Origin: Clitopilus passeckerianus
Taxonomy: Eukaryota > Basidiomycota > Agaricomycetes > Agaricales > Entolomataceae
Assembly: GCA_944990035.1 (NCBI GenBank)
Contig: CALYLX010000128.1
Coordinates: 992,001-1,056,000 of the forward strand
DNA length: 64,000 bases
Reading direction: 5' to 3'
Numbering within the stretch: position 1 is the stretch's first letter; each line of letters opens with the position of its first letter. The notes under the pieces were generated by a model. It searched no databases and was not told the DNA's origin. It was given only the letters and a program-made list of their open reading frames with translations. The translations under genes were made by a program, and so were the position numbers. Shown here in pieces: positions 36,928 through 48,793 of this stretch.

Positions 36928-38514
36928 TCATGATGGGAGAGCATCAAGAGCGCGCTTTTCGTCCACCAGAATGGCAAGCTGTTTCAGGCTCTGCTGTCTG
37001 TCCAGCGGCTTTGAACGGGATTGAAGTCTCAGCTTCATCCTCCACTCTTCCACCCAGTTGCGTGTTGCGTTGTCGGCATCCGAGACGGTGATTTCAGGTC
37101 CCTTGGCAGATTTTGACTGTGTGATCAGCTGATGGAGATGTTTCCTTCCCAGGATGGGGGCCAGAGAAAGGAAGGTAAGGAAGATGAGCTTGAGAATGAT
37201 TTCCGGAGATGTCAGCAATGATTGAATTGTTCGGGGCGTTGGAGACGGGGTAGACGCAACGGTTTGCAGAATATCCCCGATCTAACGTAAACAATATTAG
37301 CATACTTCCAGAAAAGGCAACTTCAACAATAACTAACCTGGCAAGTTACTGCAGTCCAAGGAAGGCAGCCAATGAAAGCACCTAGCGTGCAATCGAGAAT
37401 GCTGACCCCACAGACCCCACAAGCAATATTAATGCCTGACCATGGAACGACGCCGATGAGTCGGAGAACCGAAAGGCGAACCCATGGAGAGGAGCGATGT
37501 GCTGCTGAATTTCCATTTTGAATCAGATCTGAATCTGAATCACCACCGAGAGCATTGCGCGTCATGTCGAGCGCACGAGGGAAAAAGTGTGTTAAGAATG
37601 GTGCCAGCGGCATAGCGAGGAGGGTAGCGCAGAGAGACCCAATAGTTGTCAGCGCGGACAAGAGAATAGTTGCATACAGGGGGGAGAACAGAGCGCCAGC
37701 AACAACGTTCTAGTTCATACAGTGTCAGCGCCAGGTGCGAAGATGGCCTCGATTAAAATTACGAACCCAAATGACACTGCCTGGAATTGACCAGGCATGC
37801 TTCCAGATGGCAGTTATTGCCATTACGCCCACCACGTGAGCGACGGGACCACGGCCACTCTGAGCATATCCGTGGAGTTCTCGGCCCAGCTGTGCGACGT
37901 CAGATAATGTCCGTGGCCAAGCAAGGGATATTGGGAGCGTAGATAGGGACCAAAGCACGAATGCAGTGGATATTGGCAGGAGGAGGATGACTATTATGAT
38001 TGGAGCGTGTGACTGCAATTTGTGAATGGGAACGGATGAGCGGATGAACCAATAAACAGAAAAAATAGTGAAAACGAACAGAAAGAGAGTCAATACGCCA
38101 GAGTCTCCTCCTCTTGTATTCTGGGGGAACTTGTTGGATGTTCTCGGAAAAAGAAATTTTTTGTGCCGAGGCGGACAGCGGTAGAACCAGATCGTCTGTG
38201 CTTGAGCGTGGGGACGATGGAGTCGACCAGCCAGACGAATGGTTCGGATGGACGTGAAGCCATTCCAGGAAGCGAGAGACAATTAGAACGAGCATTGAAG
38301 ACTGGTTTGACGGTTGAGCCGCGTCAGGTTCTTCAGGCTGTGGCCGTTGCTGAGGCTTAGGAGCTTCCTGAGAAGGATCTAGCTGGAGATTCGACGCTGA
38401 ACGACGACGACCAAGAGTCTGGAGGGTTATAGCAGAACGTATAGAGGAGGCACGATGACGGTTCGGAGGAGGGGGAGGGGACAGAGAAATGGTGTTATTA
38501 GTAGAAGGACTCAT
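36928..38514 (-). CDS. VTT/TVP38-like (SNARE-associated Golgi, DedA superfamily) membrane protein
   Basis: The N-terminus is Ser/Pro-rich (MSPSTNNTISLSPPPPPNRH) and probably cytosolic. Hydrophobic segments follow: VLTLFLFVFTIFSVYWFI, APIIIVILLLPISTAFVLW. The VTT core has VVGVMAITAIWKHAWSIPGS, NVVAGALFSPLYATILLSAL, LRLIGVVPWSGINIACGVCG and GAFIGCLPWTAVTCQIGDIL. TMEM41/VMP1/Tvp38 proteins of this superfamily act as lipid scramblases in the secretory pathway; the role here is inferred. The first junction is uncertain. Either a 69 nt intron (donor GTTCTA) joins TDDL to NTRGGDSG, or the G5 run at 38124-38128 (plus strand) carries one extra base. The stop is at 36928. Confidence 0.8.
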
Positions 38515-38688
38515 GGCGGCGCAGCGTCAAACGCGAACAGTCAGCCATGTTAACATCACATCCGCTTAGTCAACCCCGGTTTCACATCAAAATATCATAT
38601 TCGCATGGCGGTGGCGGCAAGGCTTTCTCAATATAAAACTGTGCATACGCAGTAAACAGAACATAGGACATCGTTAGGACTACAGCTA

Positions 38689-39183
38689 TTAATGCGCAGC
38701 TCTCCTGCTTTCTTGGATGATAGTTGACAGTTCCTCCAACTTGCGCTTGGAACGGAGGAGAGTACCGAGCTGAACCGGATTCAATGTCAGCACCAAACAG
38801 TACGATTACCAAGTTGACCGGCATACCCTCTTTTTGGTCAATTTCCTGGCCTTCTTATCCTGCAAGATGCGTAAGCCTCTGAATCGATATGGACCGACAT
38901 CCGGTCCCACTAAATCGACGCACCTTTGAGTTCCTGAGCAATTCCATCACCCGTCGCTCGTATGCAGAAAATCCAGCGACTTCACGAACAACAGACCTCA
39001 CAAATTTAGTCTTGGTCGATAGGTGGCCCTTGCGCTGACTGGGGCGGGCAGTCTTTTCAATGGGTGTGGTGGGGTGCCCGTGGTTTGGGCCATAGCGCAA
39101 ATCTGCGGATCGTCCAGCCAAAATTCGTCAGCCTTTCATGTCCATCCTCCAAATCTCCAAAGTTCCTCACTGGTTCGGACCAT
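38689..39183 (-). CDS. RPL36: 60S ribosomal protein eL36
   Basis: The frame [20 protein letters not shown] continues with [50 protein letters not shown] and [20 protein letters not shown], and ends SRRAAH. This is a full-length eL36. The first coding exon is only 13 nt (39171-39183); an intron with a CTGAC-like branch site precedes the second exon. A naive frame would instead start at 39121 with [11 protein letters not shown], but the spliced N-terminus matches the family far better. The stop is TAA at 38689-38691. A CACGTG hexamer lies at 39265-39270 upstream. Confidence 0.93.
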
Positions 39184-39866
39184 TTTTGATGTCTTGAGGG
39201 TGTCTTGCGCGGTCGAGACTGGCGGTAGATTATCGTCGACCTTTTGTGAAGGCGTCAGTACACTCACGTGGGAAATCTGCTCAGTACGACTGTACAGTCT
39301 CATGTAATATATTCTCACGATCGATCACTGGTCACTTTTCCGCCATTCAGGCTCACATTGAACGACGTTCTCGGATTTTGCAACATACAATCTGGTTTTT
39401 GAATCTCGTGGACCTCTTTCCAAGCGGGCGGCCGCCTGCAGGCCATCAGGTTGAATACATGTAGCAGGCTCTTCATCAAAGGCACCCATAAAGAAGAACT
39501 TGAATTGAGATGCCACATCTGTTTCCGCAGTCAAACTTCACCATCGATTCGGGACAATTGTTATCGTATTATCTGGGTCCAATTCAACAGCGGCCTACAC
39601 GGTATGAACCGAGGTCGGATAAGATTCCCCGCCCGGACATCGACTCTGTCACTCCACCTGTCTGATTAGATGCCTCAAGCCCTCCCTCGGACTGGATGCC
39701 AAGATCTAAGAACAAGGATTGATCTTGTCTTCTAAGTAAATCTTTGCATCGTTCGCTAGTGTTTCGAAGCCAATCTGTAATTACAAGAATGTCGAGAAGA
39801 AAGAACATGCAGCAGTATACGAGTCCGATATAATAAAAACAGGATGGGTTAGTGAAAAAAATCCCT
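39184..39866. promoter_or_regulatory. eL36 promoter region and CK2-beta 3' flank
   Basis: Both flanking genes are on the minus strand, so about 680 bp holds the CK2-beta 3' UTR and the eL36 promoter. A CACGTG hexamer (39265-39270) lies about 85 bp upstream of the eL36 ATG. ORFs in both strands here have no recognisable features. Confidence 0.45.
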
Positions 39867-41559
39867 TCAGCCTTGTGCCGCCGCCGCCCATGCCTCTGCC
39901 CTTGGCTGCCACTGTCGAATCACCCGCAGTGGACCTCCCATCGGTGACATGGGCGAAGATGATGGCGTATATTGGGAATACTGTGGTGGTGTAGCAGCTG
40001 ACGATACTTCTTGAGGTGTTCTCGGCGCGGTAGTAGAAGTCGGCGAAGTTCTAGCTGAATTTGTGGCTGTAGGCGGCGACAGTTGGTATCCGAGGTGCGA
40101 TGGCATGCCTCCCCGCCTGTGACCACGGGGGTCTTGCTCCATAGCTTCGCCGTGCATGGCGTCCTCCTCCTCCTCCTCCTCGTCATCGTCGTCGTCGTCT
40201 CCATGATCCTGGAAAGTAGTCCACGGTAAGCATGAAACTGCAATAAATTTGCTTCCCAAGCACGAACCGGATCGAAATCCTCCATGTGTCGATCACCATC
40301 GTCCTCATCATCGTCATACTCGTCGTCGTCGTCTTCGTCTATCCACCTACCACGCCAATCCACGAGATCCAGTTCGCTTGGGCTCTCCGGGCGTAAGCGC
40401 AACCACTGCATTCTCGGTCCGCTCTTAGACCTCTCGCTCACTTTGAAACCATATATCCTGGGGGTGTAAACGTAGCCGCAAGCGCGCTTTTGTCCACCGT
40501 GTACATTAGGGTTGGTGAACGGCGAATTCCTGGAGGAAGAGCTATTCAAAGGTGAAGAGGATTGCGGAGGTGGCGGCTTCCAGAAAGGTGCAGGTGACAA
40601 TTCGCGGTAGGTTTGGAAGAATAAATGTGCAAACGTTGTCCCAAAGAATGCTCCTAGAATTGTGCTTCAGATCTAAAACACATCACTTGTTGACGAACAT
40701 GGTACATACCATCCACACCCTGGAACTTGCTGCTTGGAGGGACGTAGACGTCATTACAATTCGGACAGAACAACTTGACCGTGTCTAGTCCTGGCATGTC
40801 AGAACGTCCGCTGGGTACCACGTTAGTGCCCATGCAGTAGACGCGGGGGCAGGAACCAAATACGCCGTTCTCGTATTTTTCAACCTAGATATGAGATGTT
40901 TCACAAATCATTCCAACACTGGAATCAATGTAATCAAACGTACCATGGCTTGTAGTCCATTTCTCGTCAGAATGTATCTCTGATGCACCAATCCATAGAG
41001 CATCTCGGCCGAAGATTCAACAATTGAAACATCAGGTATTTTCGTATTTTCCTCATCTAGGCGACCAAGTAGGTTTTCGTCAGTCAGATTTGACCAATCC
41101 AGCGAGATCAACGCTCGAGAATCAAGAACCCACACCTCCTTCAACATCGAGCACCATCTCCATAGCTTCTTTCCAGAACGGCACCATCGTATTTAGGCCA
41201 GTAAGGTTGAAATCGTCCTCAATGAAATCTTCGGTGACTTCGCAGAAGTATTCGTGTCCGGGCAGGGAGCAAAACCAGGTTATCCATGTCAACGTCGACG
41301 TAGGGGTTGAAGATGCTAAAATAAACGGATCGGCTTCAGTCAACTTGTCTGGAAGCTGACAGCAGCCGAGGGAGCGATAATCCTTGTTGAGATCGCCAGG
41401 CATGCATGGACAGCGGTGATAGGGCAAGGTGTACGCACTGTAGCCATCCTCCTGCTCTTCGGGCTCTTCCATTATTTCGTCTCCCTCACCAGTACCACTA
41501 ACTGGCTCTTCTTCTAGCGCGTATATGGCCTCAGTGGCTGTGGGTTGTCTTGAAGACAT
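39867..41559 (-). CDS. CKB1: Casein kinase II regulatory (beta) subunit
   Basis: After an acidic N-terminus come TWITWFCSLPGHEYFCEVTE, DFIEDDFNLTGLNTMVPFW and SSAEMLYGLVHQRYILTRNG. Then GLQAMVEKYENGVFGSCPRV starts the zinc region with CPRVYC and LFCPNCNDVY, giving the four zinc-binding cysteines. PKFQGVDGAFFGTTFAHLFF-type sequence follows. These define CK2 beta, which assembles and tunes the CK2 kinase tetramer. The C-terminus is unusually long and acidic, with Asp and Glu runs (about 40150-40330) and then a Thr/Pro/Ser tail ending WAAAAQG. A 59 nt intron (donor GTTCGT) joins DFDP to DHGDDDD. Confidence 0.93.
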
Positions 41560-41724
41560 GAGGCGTTGGCCTACACGGGTACTTGGTCAAAAATGGGTGA
41601 TGGTGCTTTACAACTCCGATCGATTGATCTTCAACCAAGCACTGAGTGGTATCATTGTGTATACACAATATGTATATTATATCGTTGACACTTAGGAAAA
41701 TCCTCGCTAAGTATATCTATAGGC

Positions 41725-42954
41725 CTAAAAGCTACCAAATTGGCACGTCTGCTCTTTTTTTGCATATCCGCTCCATATAGCGACCCCAAGGATAAGAACC
41801 ATGAGCAATTGACCAGTACCCCAACTCAGAACACCATACAATGTTGCTCTCCTAAACCTAATCCCTCGAAGTTCCACCGCAAACGTGCTCACTGTTGTAA
41901 GGCATCCACAGTATCCATCGCGCATTCCTTGAAAGATGGAACATGAGTTGTGTGATATTGGGTGAACCCGATTCTGAGCCACAGCAAAACCGGCAAGCAT
42001 AGCTGTCCCAATGCTGTTAGCAGAGTATGTTCCCAATGGAAACAGTTTAGTACTGGTATTCAAGGCGATGGATAAGAGATAACGCGACAGCGCGCCGGGG
42101 TAGGCAAATAGGAGGGATGCGGTGGCCTGATGTCTGAATGAAGAGGATAGCAAGAAATATGTGAGGAGGACGGCGACATAAATGAGGATGGAAGTAACTG
42201 TTATGATGTAACGTGTAGCCTTCCCCGGCGGTGGTAGGTCCTTGAAGACAGGTCGACATCGGTGGGCGAGGAACTCCCCAAACGCTACAGAAGCGATGGC
42301 AACGGCGAAGGTGAATGTGGTTTTGCCGATGCCGTCCACGAACTGGGAAAAGGAATATTGAGTCCGATAGACTCAGCGAGAGTTAAAGTGATCTACATTA
42401 CGGAGACCGCCATGATGATTTGAGGCAGAGCTTATCCAAGAATCGAAGATGTCAATCTGCCAACTGGAGAATGTCGTCACGGAACCGCAGAAACCTTTGT
42501 GGATGGTTCAGAGAAGGAAACCCGTGAAATCTTTAAAGGCGGACCTGTGGTAATTGCGGTGTACAGTGGGGGATAGCTGGTCTTGGGAATCAGCAACAAA
42601 TAGAGAGTGGACGAACAGATGAACGCACAAACCGAACTCTGCTTTCAGGCCAAGCGCAAAGCCCATTACGAGACATCCCACCGCCTGGGCATACGCGAGT
42701 GGAAATATTGCATTTCCTTCATATGTGGCAAGAGCATTTAAGCCTAGACGAGTCAAGGTACCGAAAGTTGCGCCCGGGATGAGAAGGATGAGGATGTGCT
42801 TGGACAGCGGTTCAAAGACTTTTGGTTTCCGGTGCTTCTTGCGAAGGCTAGGAGGTCTCTCGGCCACTTCTGCCTCTTCAGATTGCTCATCCTCTAAGGT
42901 CACCTCCGAATCTGGTTGCCCGTTGTTTAAAGAGTTCAAGGGAAGCTCAGGCAT
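41725..42954 (-). CDS. FEX1: Fluoride exporter, FEX type (two fused CrcB/Fluc domains)
   Basis: The N-terminus (MPELPLNSLNNGQPDSEVTL) is cytosolic and acidic. Two homologous halves follow. Half 1 has IPGATFGTLTRLGLNALATY and TTGFCGSVTTFSSWQIDIFD; half 2 has FAYPGALSRYLLSIALNTST, FPLGTYSANSIGTAMLAGFA and RDGYCGCLTTVSTFAVELRG. The repeated G-x-x-x-R and GFCG-S-TTFS motifs are the fluoride channel marks. Eukaryotic FEX proteins are single-chain dual-domain fluoride channels of the plasma membrane that protect against environmental fluoride. About nine hydrophobic segments are visible. Exon joins were chosen to restore FYPPLYTAITTGFCG. Confidence 0.93.
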
Positions 42955-43080
42955 GATCGTGGACGCATGAGGGTCGTATCAGCCTGGTGGCGGCACAAGG
43001 CTGTCATTCGGCAGAGTGGCTATTTTTGGCTGCTCTGTGGACTCTGCAAATCGTAAGGTTCCACAGTGTTTACGGTGCAC

Positions 43081-43284
43081 CTACAGAATACTTATGGGCT
43101 CGAAAACCGGTTCATTGCTCGCGTCTGAGCTACTGATTGAATTCAAAGTAATCTCGTAGTCGTCAAGGCCCATGATAGATTCAGGTTCAGACAATGGCTT
43201 CGGCCCGTTTCTGAATTTCTTCACAAGATATGGCGTAAACGCCTTTACGATGCTTGCCCGTCTTACGCGTACATCTTCCGCCAA
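43081..43284 (-). CDS. Short orphan ORF, uncertain
   Basis: A 67-codon open frame starts MAEDVRVRRASIVKAFTPYL and ends NEPVFEPISIL. I recognise no family. It may be the last exon of a spliced gene that includes the frame at 43432-43674, or it may be non-coding. It sits 127 bp upstream of the FEX start on the same strand. Confidence 0.3.
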   Translation of the reverse strand: MAEDVRVRRASIVKAFTPYLVKKFRNGPKPLSEPESIMGLDDYEITLNSISSSDASNEPVFEPISIL

Positions 43285-43431
43285 AGCTCAAGTATATTAG
43301 CCTCTCAATTGACACGAGGCAGTAAACATCACTTCGATTGAGAGATTTCTGGCAATTGTTTGTGTTCCTAGGCAGGTGATTCATTATACGGCATGGCACT
43401 CCTTAATAATAATAAAATGGTATGATTGCAT

Positions 43432-43674
43432 TCAACTGTAATCGATGTAATCTGTGACATGAGCCTGTAGTAAACTCTGTTCGTCTGTCAGAGGAAAGCG
43501 AAGCCAAACCCGAACATTCCATCCGAAAATTCGGTGTACACCAGGAAAGGCATTATATCCCTCGACTTGTTCTAGTTCCTCCCCATTACGGCGGTCAACG
43601 TTGAGCAAATTTCGCTTTCTGCCTTGGTATAAGAAGATCAGAATGTAAGATGAAGAAGCTCTAAACCGAACCAT
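43432..43674 (-). CDS. Short orphan ORF, uncertain
   Basis: An 80-codon open frame begins MVRFRASSSYILIFLYQGRK and continues RIFGWNVRVWLRFPLTDEQS. No domain is recognised. GT sites near its end could splice it to downstream exons on the minus strand, including 43081-43284, but I could not settle a model. It is divergent from the DUF7704-like gene starting at 43932. Confidence 0.35.
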   Translation of the reverse strand: MVRFRASSSYILIFLYQGRKRNLLNVDRRNGEELEQVEGYNAFPGVHRIFGWNVRVWLRFPLTDEQSLLQAHVTDYIDYS

Positions 43675-43931
43675 GCGAAAGAAATTAACCTGGTTTAGGG
43701 TAGGTTTGGACGCATTTGGCAGGGCTGGACCTACTGAAACTCGTAAGCCAACTGACTTCCAGGGACGGGCCTACAAGTCCGACATGAACTGAGCCTCTTA
43801 TGAGTTCATTCAGGGTCCTCAGAATATCCCCGCGATAGGTCTTTTTCGTACTTAAAGGCGACGTTATGAGCTTCTGGTCTCTTTCTCGGGCACCTTTCCG
43901 ATATACCCCTTGCGAACCCTCAACGCTGAGA

Positions 43932-44643
43932 ATGCCTCCAACCTCGGCGATACCAGACTTTTACTACTTTTGCTTCGCGGTATATGAGCCTTTCCTGACC
44001 GTCGCTGGCTTTGTTGGAGCATTGTAGTACGCGCATAATGTATTCAATCACATTTTTAAACTCTGATTAAGATTGATCTTACCAGCGATCCTACGACCGT
44101 GAGCTTCTGTATAACTTTCAGGAGTCTACCCATTCTCATTTGCAACTAGACCCACAATGCGCAAGCACCATGGTCAGCGAACAGCCCAGCACCAGAAACG
44201 CTCCCGCAAGCTACGCTCGTCACGATGATTCAGCTCGCCCACGTCTGTGCACTACTCGGGGTGATAAACTTCTTTGTCTTGACTGCTGCGCGTAAATATC
44301 TACATGCCATGCCAGCCATACAGGAAAAGATTGTGCTGTCATTGCTCACGCCTCTGGTAGTTGGTGATTTCATCCACCTCTATGTGACACTGTGGGCCCT
44401 TGGGGGCGATCGTTGGGATCTGAGCACCTGGACTCCAATGCTCTGGACCACAATCGTTCTGGGTCTGACACTGATGTTGCCCCGAGTCGCATGGCATCTT
44501 GGAATAGGCCGATACGTTGATAAGAGGGATGGAGCTTTTGATAAGATGGCCAATGTCCAGAGTGAGTTGTCTCAATCTCTTCAAGCTATTTCATTCTAAC
44601 TAACTATTACATCATGAAAGCAGGTATTCAAGAGAAGAAATAA
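43932..44643 (+). CDS. DUF7704-like small membrane protein
   Basis: Exon 1 reads MPPTSAIPDFYYFCFAVYEP and FLTVAGFVGAL. A 13 nt micro-exon (44096-44108) supplies the Asp-Pro-Thr-Thr segment, and exon 3 continues THNAQAPWSANSPAPETLPQ. Hydrophobic helices follow (MIQLAHVCALLGVINFFVLT; KIVLSLLTPLVVGDFIHLYV; LWTTIVLGLTLMLPRVAWHL). The final exon ends SIQEKK. The pattern of four membrane segments with an HNAQAPW motif is one I associate with a fungal family of unknown function. Without the micro-exon the frames cannot be joined. Function is unknown. Confidence 0.75.
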
Positions 44644-44788
44644 AGTACATATAATACTAGACTTCACTCGATGAGTGAATGGACGCGTAGCTGTACACTA
44701 CACGGGCGATCCTTAGAGTAACGACATAAATTCCAAAAAGCATGAAATGACAGGAGAATATATACATAGCGTGTAAGGTGGGAAGGAT

Positions 44789-47667
44789 CTAGTAGGGTGA
44801 ATTGACAATGCCGGATCGACTTGGACCTCCTCCAGGAGCCAGAGACTGTCGAGTGGGCTTCTTCAGGTTGCTCTTGTTGACGGCAAGCACGTTATTCTGC
44901 AACGCCACGATCTATGGTACAATGGTTGATTAGAAACCCTGAAAGAAATGTAACAAGACGCTCACGATGTTCTTGTCATCACCATATCTGAAATTGTCCT
45001 GCACGACCGTTTCCTCGTATTTCTTGATTTCATAGGCATCCAGGCGACCTTTCTTGACCTTCTTAAAGTCCCAAGCGATGACATACTCTTTGCTAGACGT
45101 GATAATAGCATTTTCTTCCTGACCTTCCCCTTGGTTAAATCTACAAGAGCTAAACACAGGTTCACAAGGGCAAAGGGCACGGAAATCTCACCTAGCAGGA
45201 GTGAATGACACATTGCCACCCATGTAAGCAACATGCTCTGGGCGAACTTGCAACCTTCGTGGGATCGGTTTGGAGGTAGCAGGGAAGCTTCTGTCGAAGC
45301 CCAGCTGTCCGGCGTACCGTCCTTCACCGATAAGAGTGTCGATGAGCAGGAGGTACGTCTTTGTAGTTGCCACTATATAACGGCCATCGGCAGTCGCGTC
45401 AATGCCAAGGATGGGATCACCGAGAGGAGGTAGGGCTGTTTTAGCGTTCTTGCCAATCGCGTCAAACAGACGAATATCTCCTTTCTCACTCGCCACAGCA
45501 AGCTTGCCACTTGAGGTGGTAGTGACTCCAGAGAACTTGTTCTTGGATACATATTGTTTATACTCGCTGTCGACCATCTTGTTGCCCGACATGCGAGGAT
45601 CAATACGGAATAGCGCGTTGTGAGATAAACCAACAAGTGTTTTCTCGTGCGTTGTAGGTGCAAACTTGTCCTTTGGAGCGACATGGTCAACCTGTATGTC
45701 GTCGTGAACCTTCCATTCTTCAATGATTTTGCCTCGTTCAAGATCCATGTTGTACAGAGAATGGGGATCAGAGGGGTTCATGAGAACCATCTTGGAATCT
45801 TGTTCGTGTAGCAGAACCTGAGGTAATGAAATCAGAACGGGTGCACGAACCGCTGAAGAGAGCCTACGTGTTTGGGTTCAAACGCTTTCCCCTTGGGTGT
45901 CGTAAACTTGCTGATTGTTGCATAATATTCGACGTCGTCGCCCGAAGAGGAATTAAATACCCCAATATTATTTCCTCGAACAACATAGGATCGATCTCCT
46001 CTGTAGCCAACTGTGAGCTGTGAGTTGCGGTCGTTTCCAGGAATTTTCTGGACGATGCGCCCTGTTTTCCTTTCCTCATCTTCTTCCTCGTCTTCTTCCT
46101 CCTCTGTAGATAGATCTTAGAAAAGTTTTGGTGACGCGATGTAGAAAAAAACCGACGCACCGACGAGCTCATCTTCAACTTGATCCTCCTCGTCTTCTTC
46201 GTCGCTCAGGCTCGCCATCTCAATGTCTTCGTTTGAACTTTTGATGTATCTTTGCTCTTCGGCCTTGTGAACTCAGTCGTCAATGGCAGTCACCCGCATC
46301 GAAGGAGTACTTACCTTAGCCTTTGCCCAATCAAGTTCATTGACAGCTTCCCAATAGCACTGTGTGTAAGTGCCGTTGAAGAGAGGGTAGAAGTCCTCGT
46401 TGAATTTGAAGCACCAACTTCGGGGAACTCCATCATCGCCAACATGATTCCAAGTAAAAGTGCACATCTTAGACGAGAATCTGTAGTTCATGTCGGGGCC
46501 AATGGGATGGGCCAGGTGGACGCCAGTTTCCGTTGACGCAGTCAACCAATATTTATAAGTTGTGTTCTCTTGTTTTCCGATAGCCGCAATGAATATGCCT
46601 TGATTGACGAAGTAGCCCTCTTCATCTGGCCTCGGGGGTTCCACCCATAGATATAACTCAGCTTCGGCAGATAGTACGGCTTCCATAGATGGAGCGGTCA
46701 CTTGCACCCGTGCAACAGACGTTGGCGCGGGCTGAAGAGCTGTTTCTACAACAGATGGGCCTGCTGCGATCGGAGAAGTTGGCCCTGCCTTAGGTGCTAT
46801 CACCTTTTTCTAGGCGTGGGTTTGGGTTGTGTGGTTTTGGGGCTAGATATTGTTCAGAAATTTCCGGTGTAAGAACTTGATATAACATACTGCCAAATGA
46901 ACTGTGCGAGATCCTCATCCGTGGTAGCGTTAGCATCTGTTCGGTATTTGCGTTCATACATGGCTCGATAGACGCAAGTCTGAAAGAAGGCGCTCGTTGG
47001 TTCGTTTGTGCCCGGGGCAACGAATTCCAGTAATTCATTATCATCGCCCTGCAAATCCCGCCATATGAAGGTTGGCTCCCCTTCGTTTGTGCCTATCCGA
47101 AATTCGATCTCTTCACTGATGAGATAGGTCTTTTCGGCATCAGCTACCATGAATAAAATTTGAGGGCTAGATCCTTGACAATAACTGGACGATAACGCAC
47201 TTTCGTCTTCTTCCTCGAACAAGTTCTCTTCACCTTCTTCATATACTCGGGTTACAGCGAGTTCAAATTGATGTTCCATGCCCGTTCCAGTAACACGGCG
47301 AACAGCTAGCATCGCATCATTGTACCTGCAACTCTTTGATCAGACCTCCAAGCTGAAAGATCTGATTTTACGAACATGCATTCCCGATTGGAGCGTATAT
47401 TCTCTGGTCGTAGAAGGTATAATTGACCTATCAATTCAATGTAAGACATTAGCCTAGAAGTGGCTGTTGATTCTACCTGAAGAGATCTTAACAACTTCAG
47501 CAGCATTTGGATCCTCTGGAAAACCATGATTTGAGAACGAGTTGTGCACGAAGTGGATTGTCGCTTGTGAACTCACGCCATACTTTGCCGATTACTAGTA
47601 AAGATGCATTTTAGCCCTAGCTAGTGTGGTATTCAAATCAATACTCACAGCTTCTGAAGATGTTCAT
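44789..47667 (-). CDS. VID27: VID27 homologue
   Basis: Two tiny 5' exons (19 nt, MNIFRS-; and 18 nt at 47577-47594, LIGKVW) lead into DPNAAEVVKISSGQLYLLRP. The N-terminal domain reads FELAVTRVYEEGEENLFEEE. The middle (SWCFKFNEDFYPLFNGTYTQ, CYWEAVNELDWAKAK) and the C-terminal beta-propeller-like domain (KLAVASEKGDIRLFDAIGKN, DPILGIDATADGRYIVATTK) match Vid27. In yeast Vid27 is cytosolic and linked to vacuolar import and degradation of fructose-1,6-bisphosphatase; the exact role is unclear. One base appears missing in the run at 46805-46809, where adding an A (minus strand) yields PRKKVIAPKAGPTSP. The C-terminus ends SGIVNSPY. Confidence 0.9.
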
Positions 47668-48793
47668 GGTAAAAGCCAGAAGATGGTGGTTAAAGCACAA
47701 AGAGATGGAGATTCAAGGTTGAATGCCATCCGCAATAGGATCGCTTCACGATCATGTGATGCAAGTCACGCTTTGTGATGTCACCATCGCCCGCTAATTC
47801 GGTGGCCACCAACCAGTCGCGTTCTGTGAAATGTCTTCAGGTTTGTGGGCTTGCCCTGCTAACGATGTACTTGACGTTAAACTAACGATACTTGGCTTAG
47901 CTGACTTTGCAAACCTTTCAACCCCAAGGGCGCGTTCGACGAATGGATTTTCTCACCGAGTCAGTGTTCAATGAGTAGTAGGATCTATTGACAATCTGAC
48001 GAATAACGAATCATTATAGCATACTCCCTCCTCAACCGCTCACACAACATCCCCGCAGATGACAGAGACACCACGCTCCATTTTTCGTAATGTAATGGCA
48101 TCATCCACCACCACTGGGAATACAGGCATTTTTCGTGCAGATCCTTCCCTTTTGACCTGTTTTGACCCAGCAGACAAGGAGCTTTACCAGCTATGGGCAC
48201 CAAAGAACTGAAGGCCAGATGAAGTAGCTGCAATGCTTGGCTCTTAAGCATTTCTTGACTCTTCGCCTCAATATACGTATGAGCATGTATAACCAATCTC
48301 CAAGAACTCCGTTATTTCAAATCATAATGAAGATATGTTCCTGATGGACGTCGGACCAGCGTCTTCACTGAATAAAAATCCCTGTAGATATTGCGAGGAA
48401 AAAGCATTGTGAGCCTCAGTTCGGCCTTGAACAACTTTTCGGCTTAGGGCCGACAGGTGAAGGTGTATGGGCAGCTGTGAAAGGCCTGGTGATGGTTCCG
48501 AGCAGACGGTCACTGATTGTGGTTGCTTTCACCACGCGGTTACGACTCTCCGCAGTTATCGAGGTTATCATCACTGCACGGCATTCCAGATGGTTTGCGC
48601 GGACCGGGATACCCAGCTCGAGCCAGGCACCTTGCAAACTCTCCGTAGAATGTCAGCAGGATTACATGAACGGCTCCCGCATCCAAAACTTCAGAGGTAA
48701 AAACCATGCTCGGAGATTCTTACATCTCAGTCTCTTCAGTAGCATCTGCCAGCCCATTCCATTCTTTTACATCCTCCACCTTGACTCGCCAGT
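47668..48793. other. Intergenic region, about 1.1 kb
   Basis: This separates two divergent genes (VID27 and the RTA1-like gene). ORFs at 47985-48296 (minus) and 48477-48797 (plus) are Arg/Ser-rich in an artefact-like way and show no conserved motif. I see no tRNA, transposon end or long repeat. It should hold two promoters. Confidence 0.45.

Noticed and set aside
38113..38180. Certain frameshift in the VTT gene
   Set aside because: A 69 nt intron (donor GTTCTA, acceptor CCCCAG) also explains it, so I left it as ambiguous and did not list it among the breaks.
40200..40280. Apparent frame break before the acidic tail of CK2 beta
   Set aside because: A 59 nt intron with donor GTTCGT and acceptor TTCCAG joins DFDP to DHGDDDD in phase 0. 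Other genes here use the same donor.
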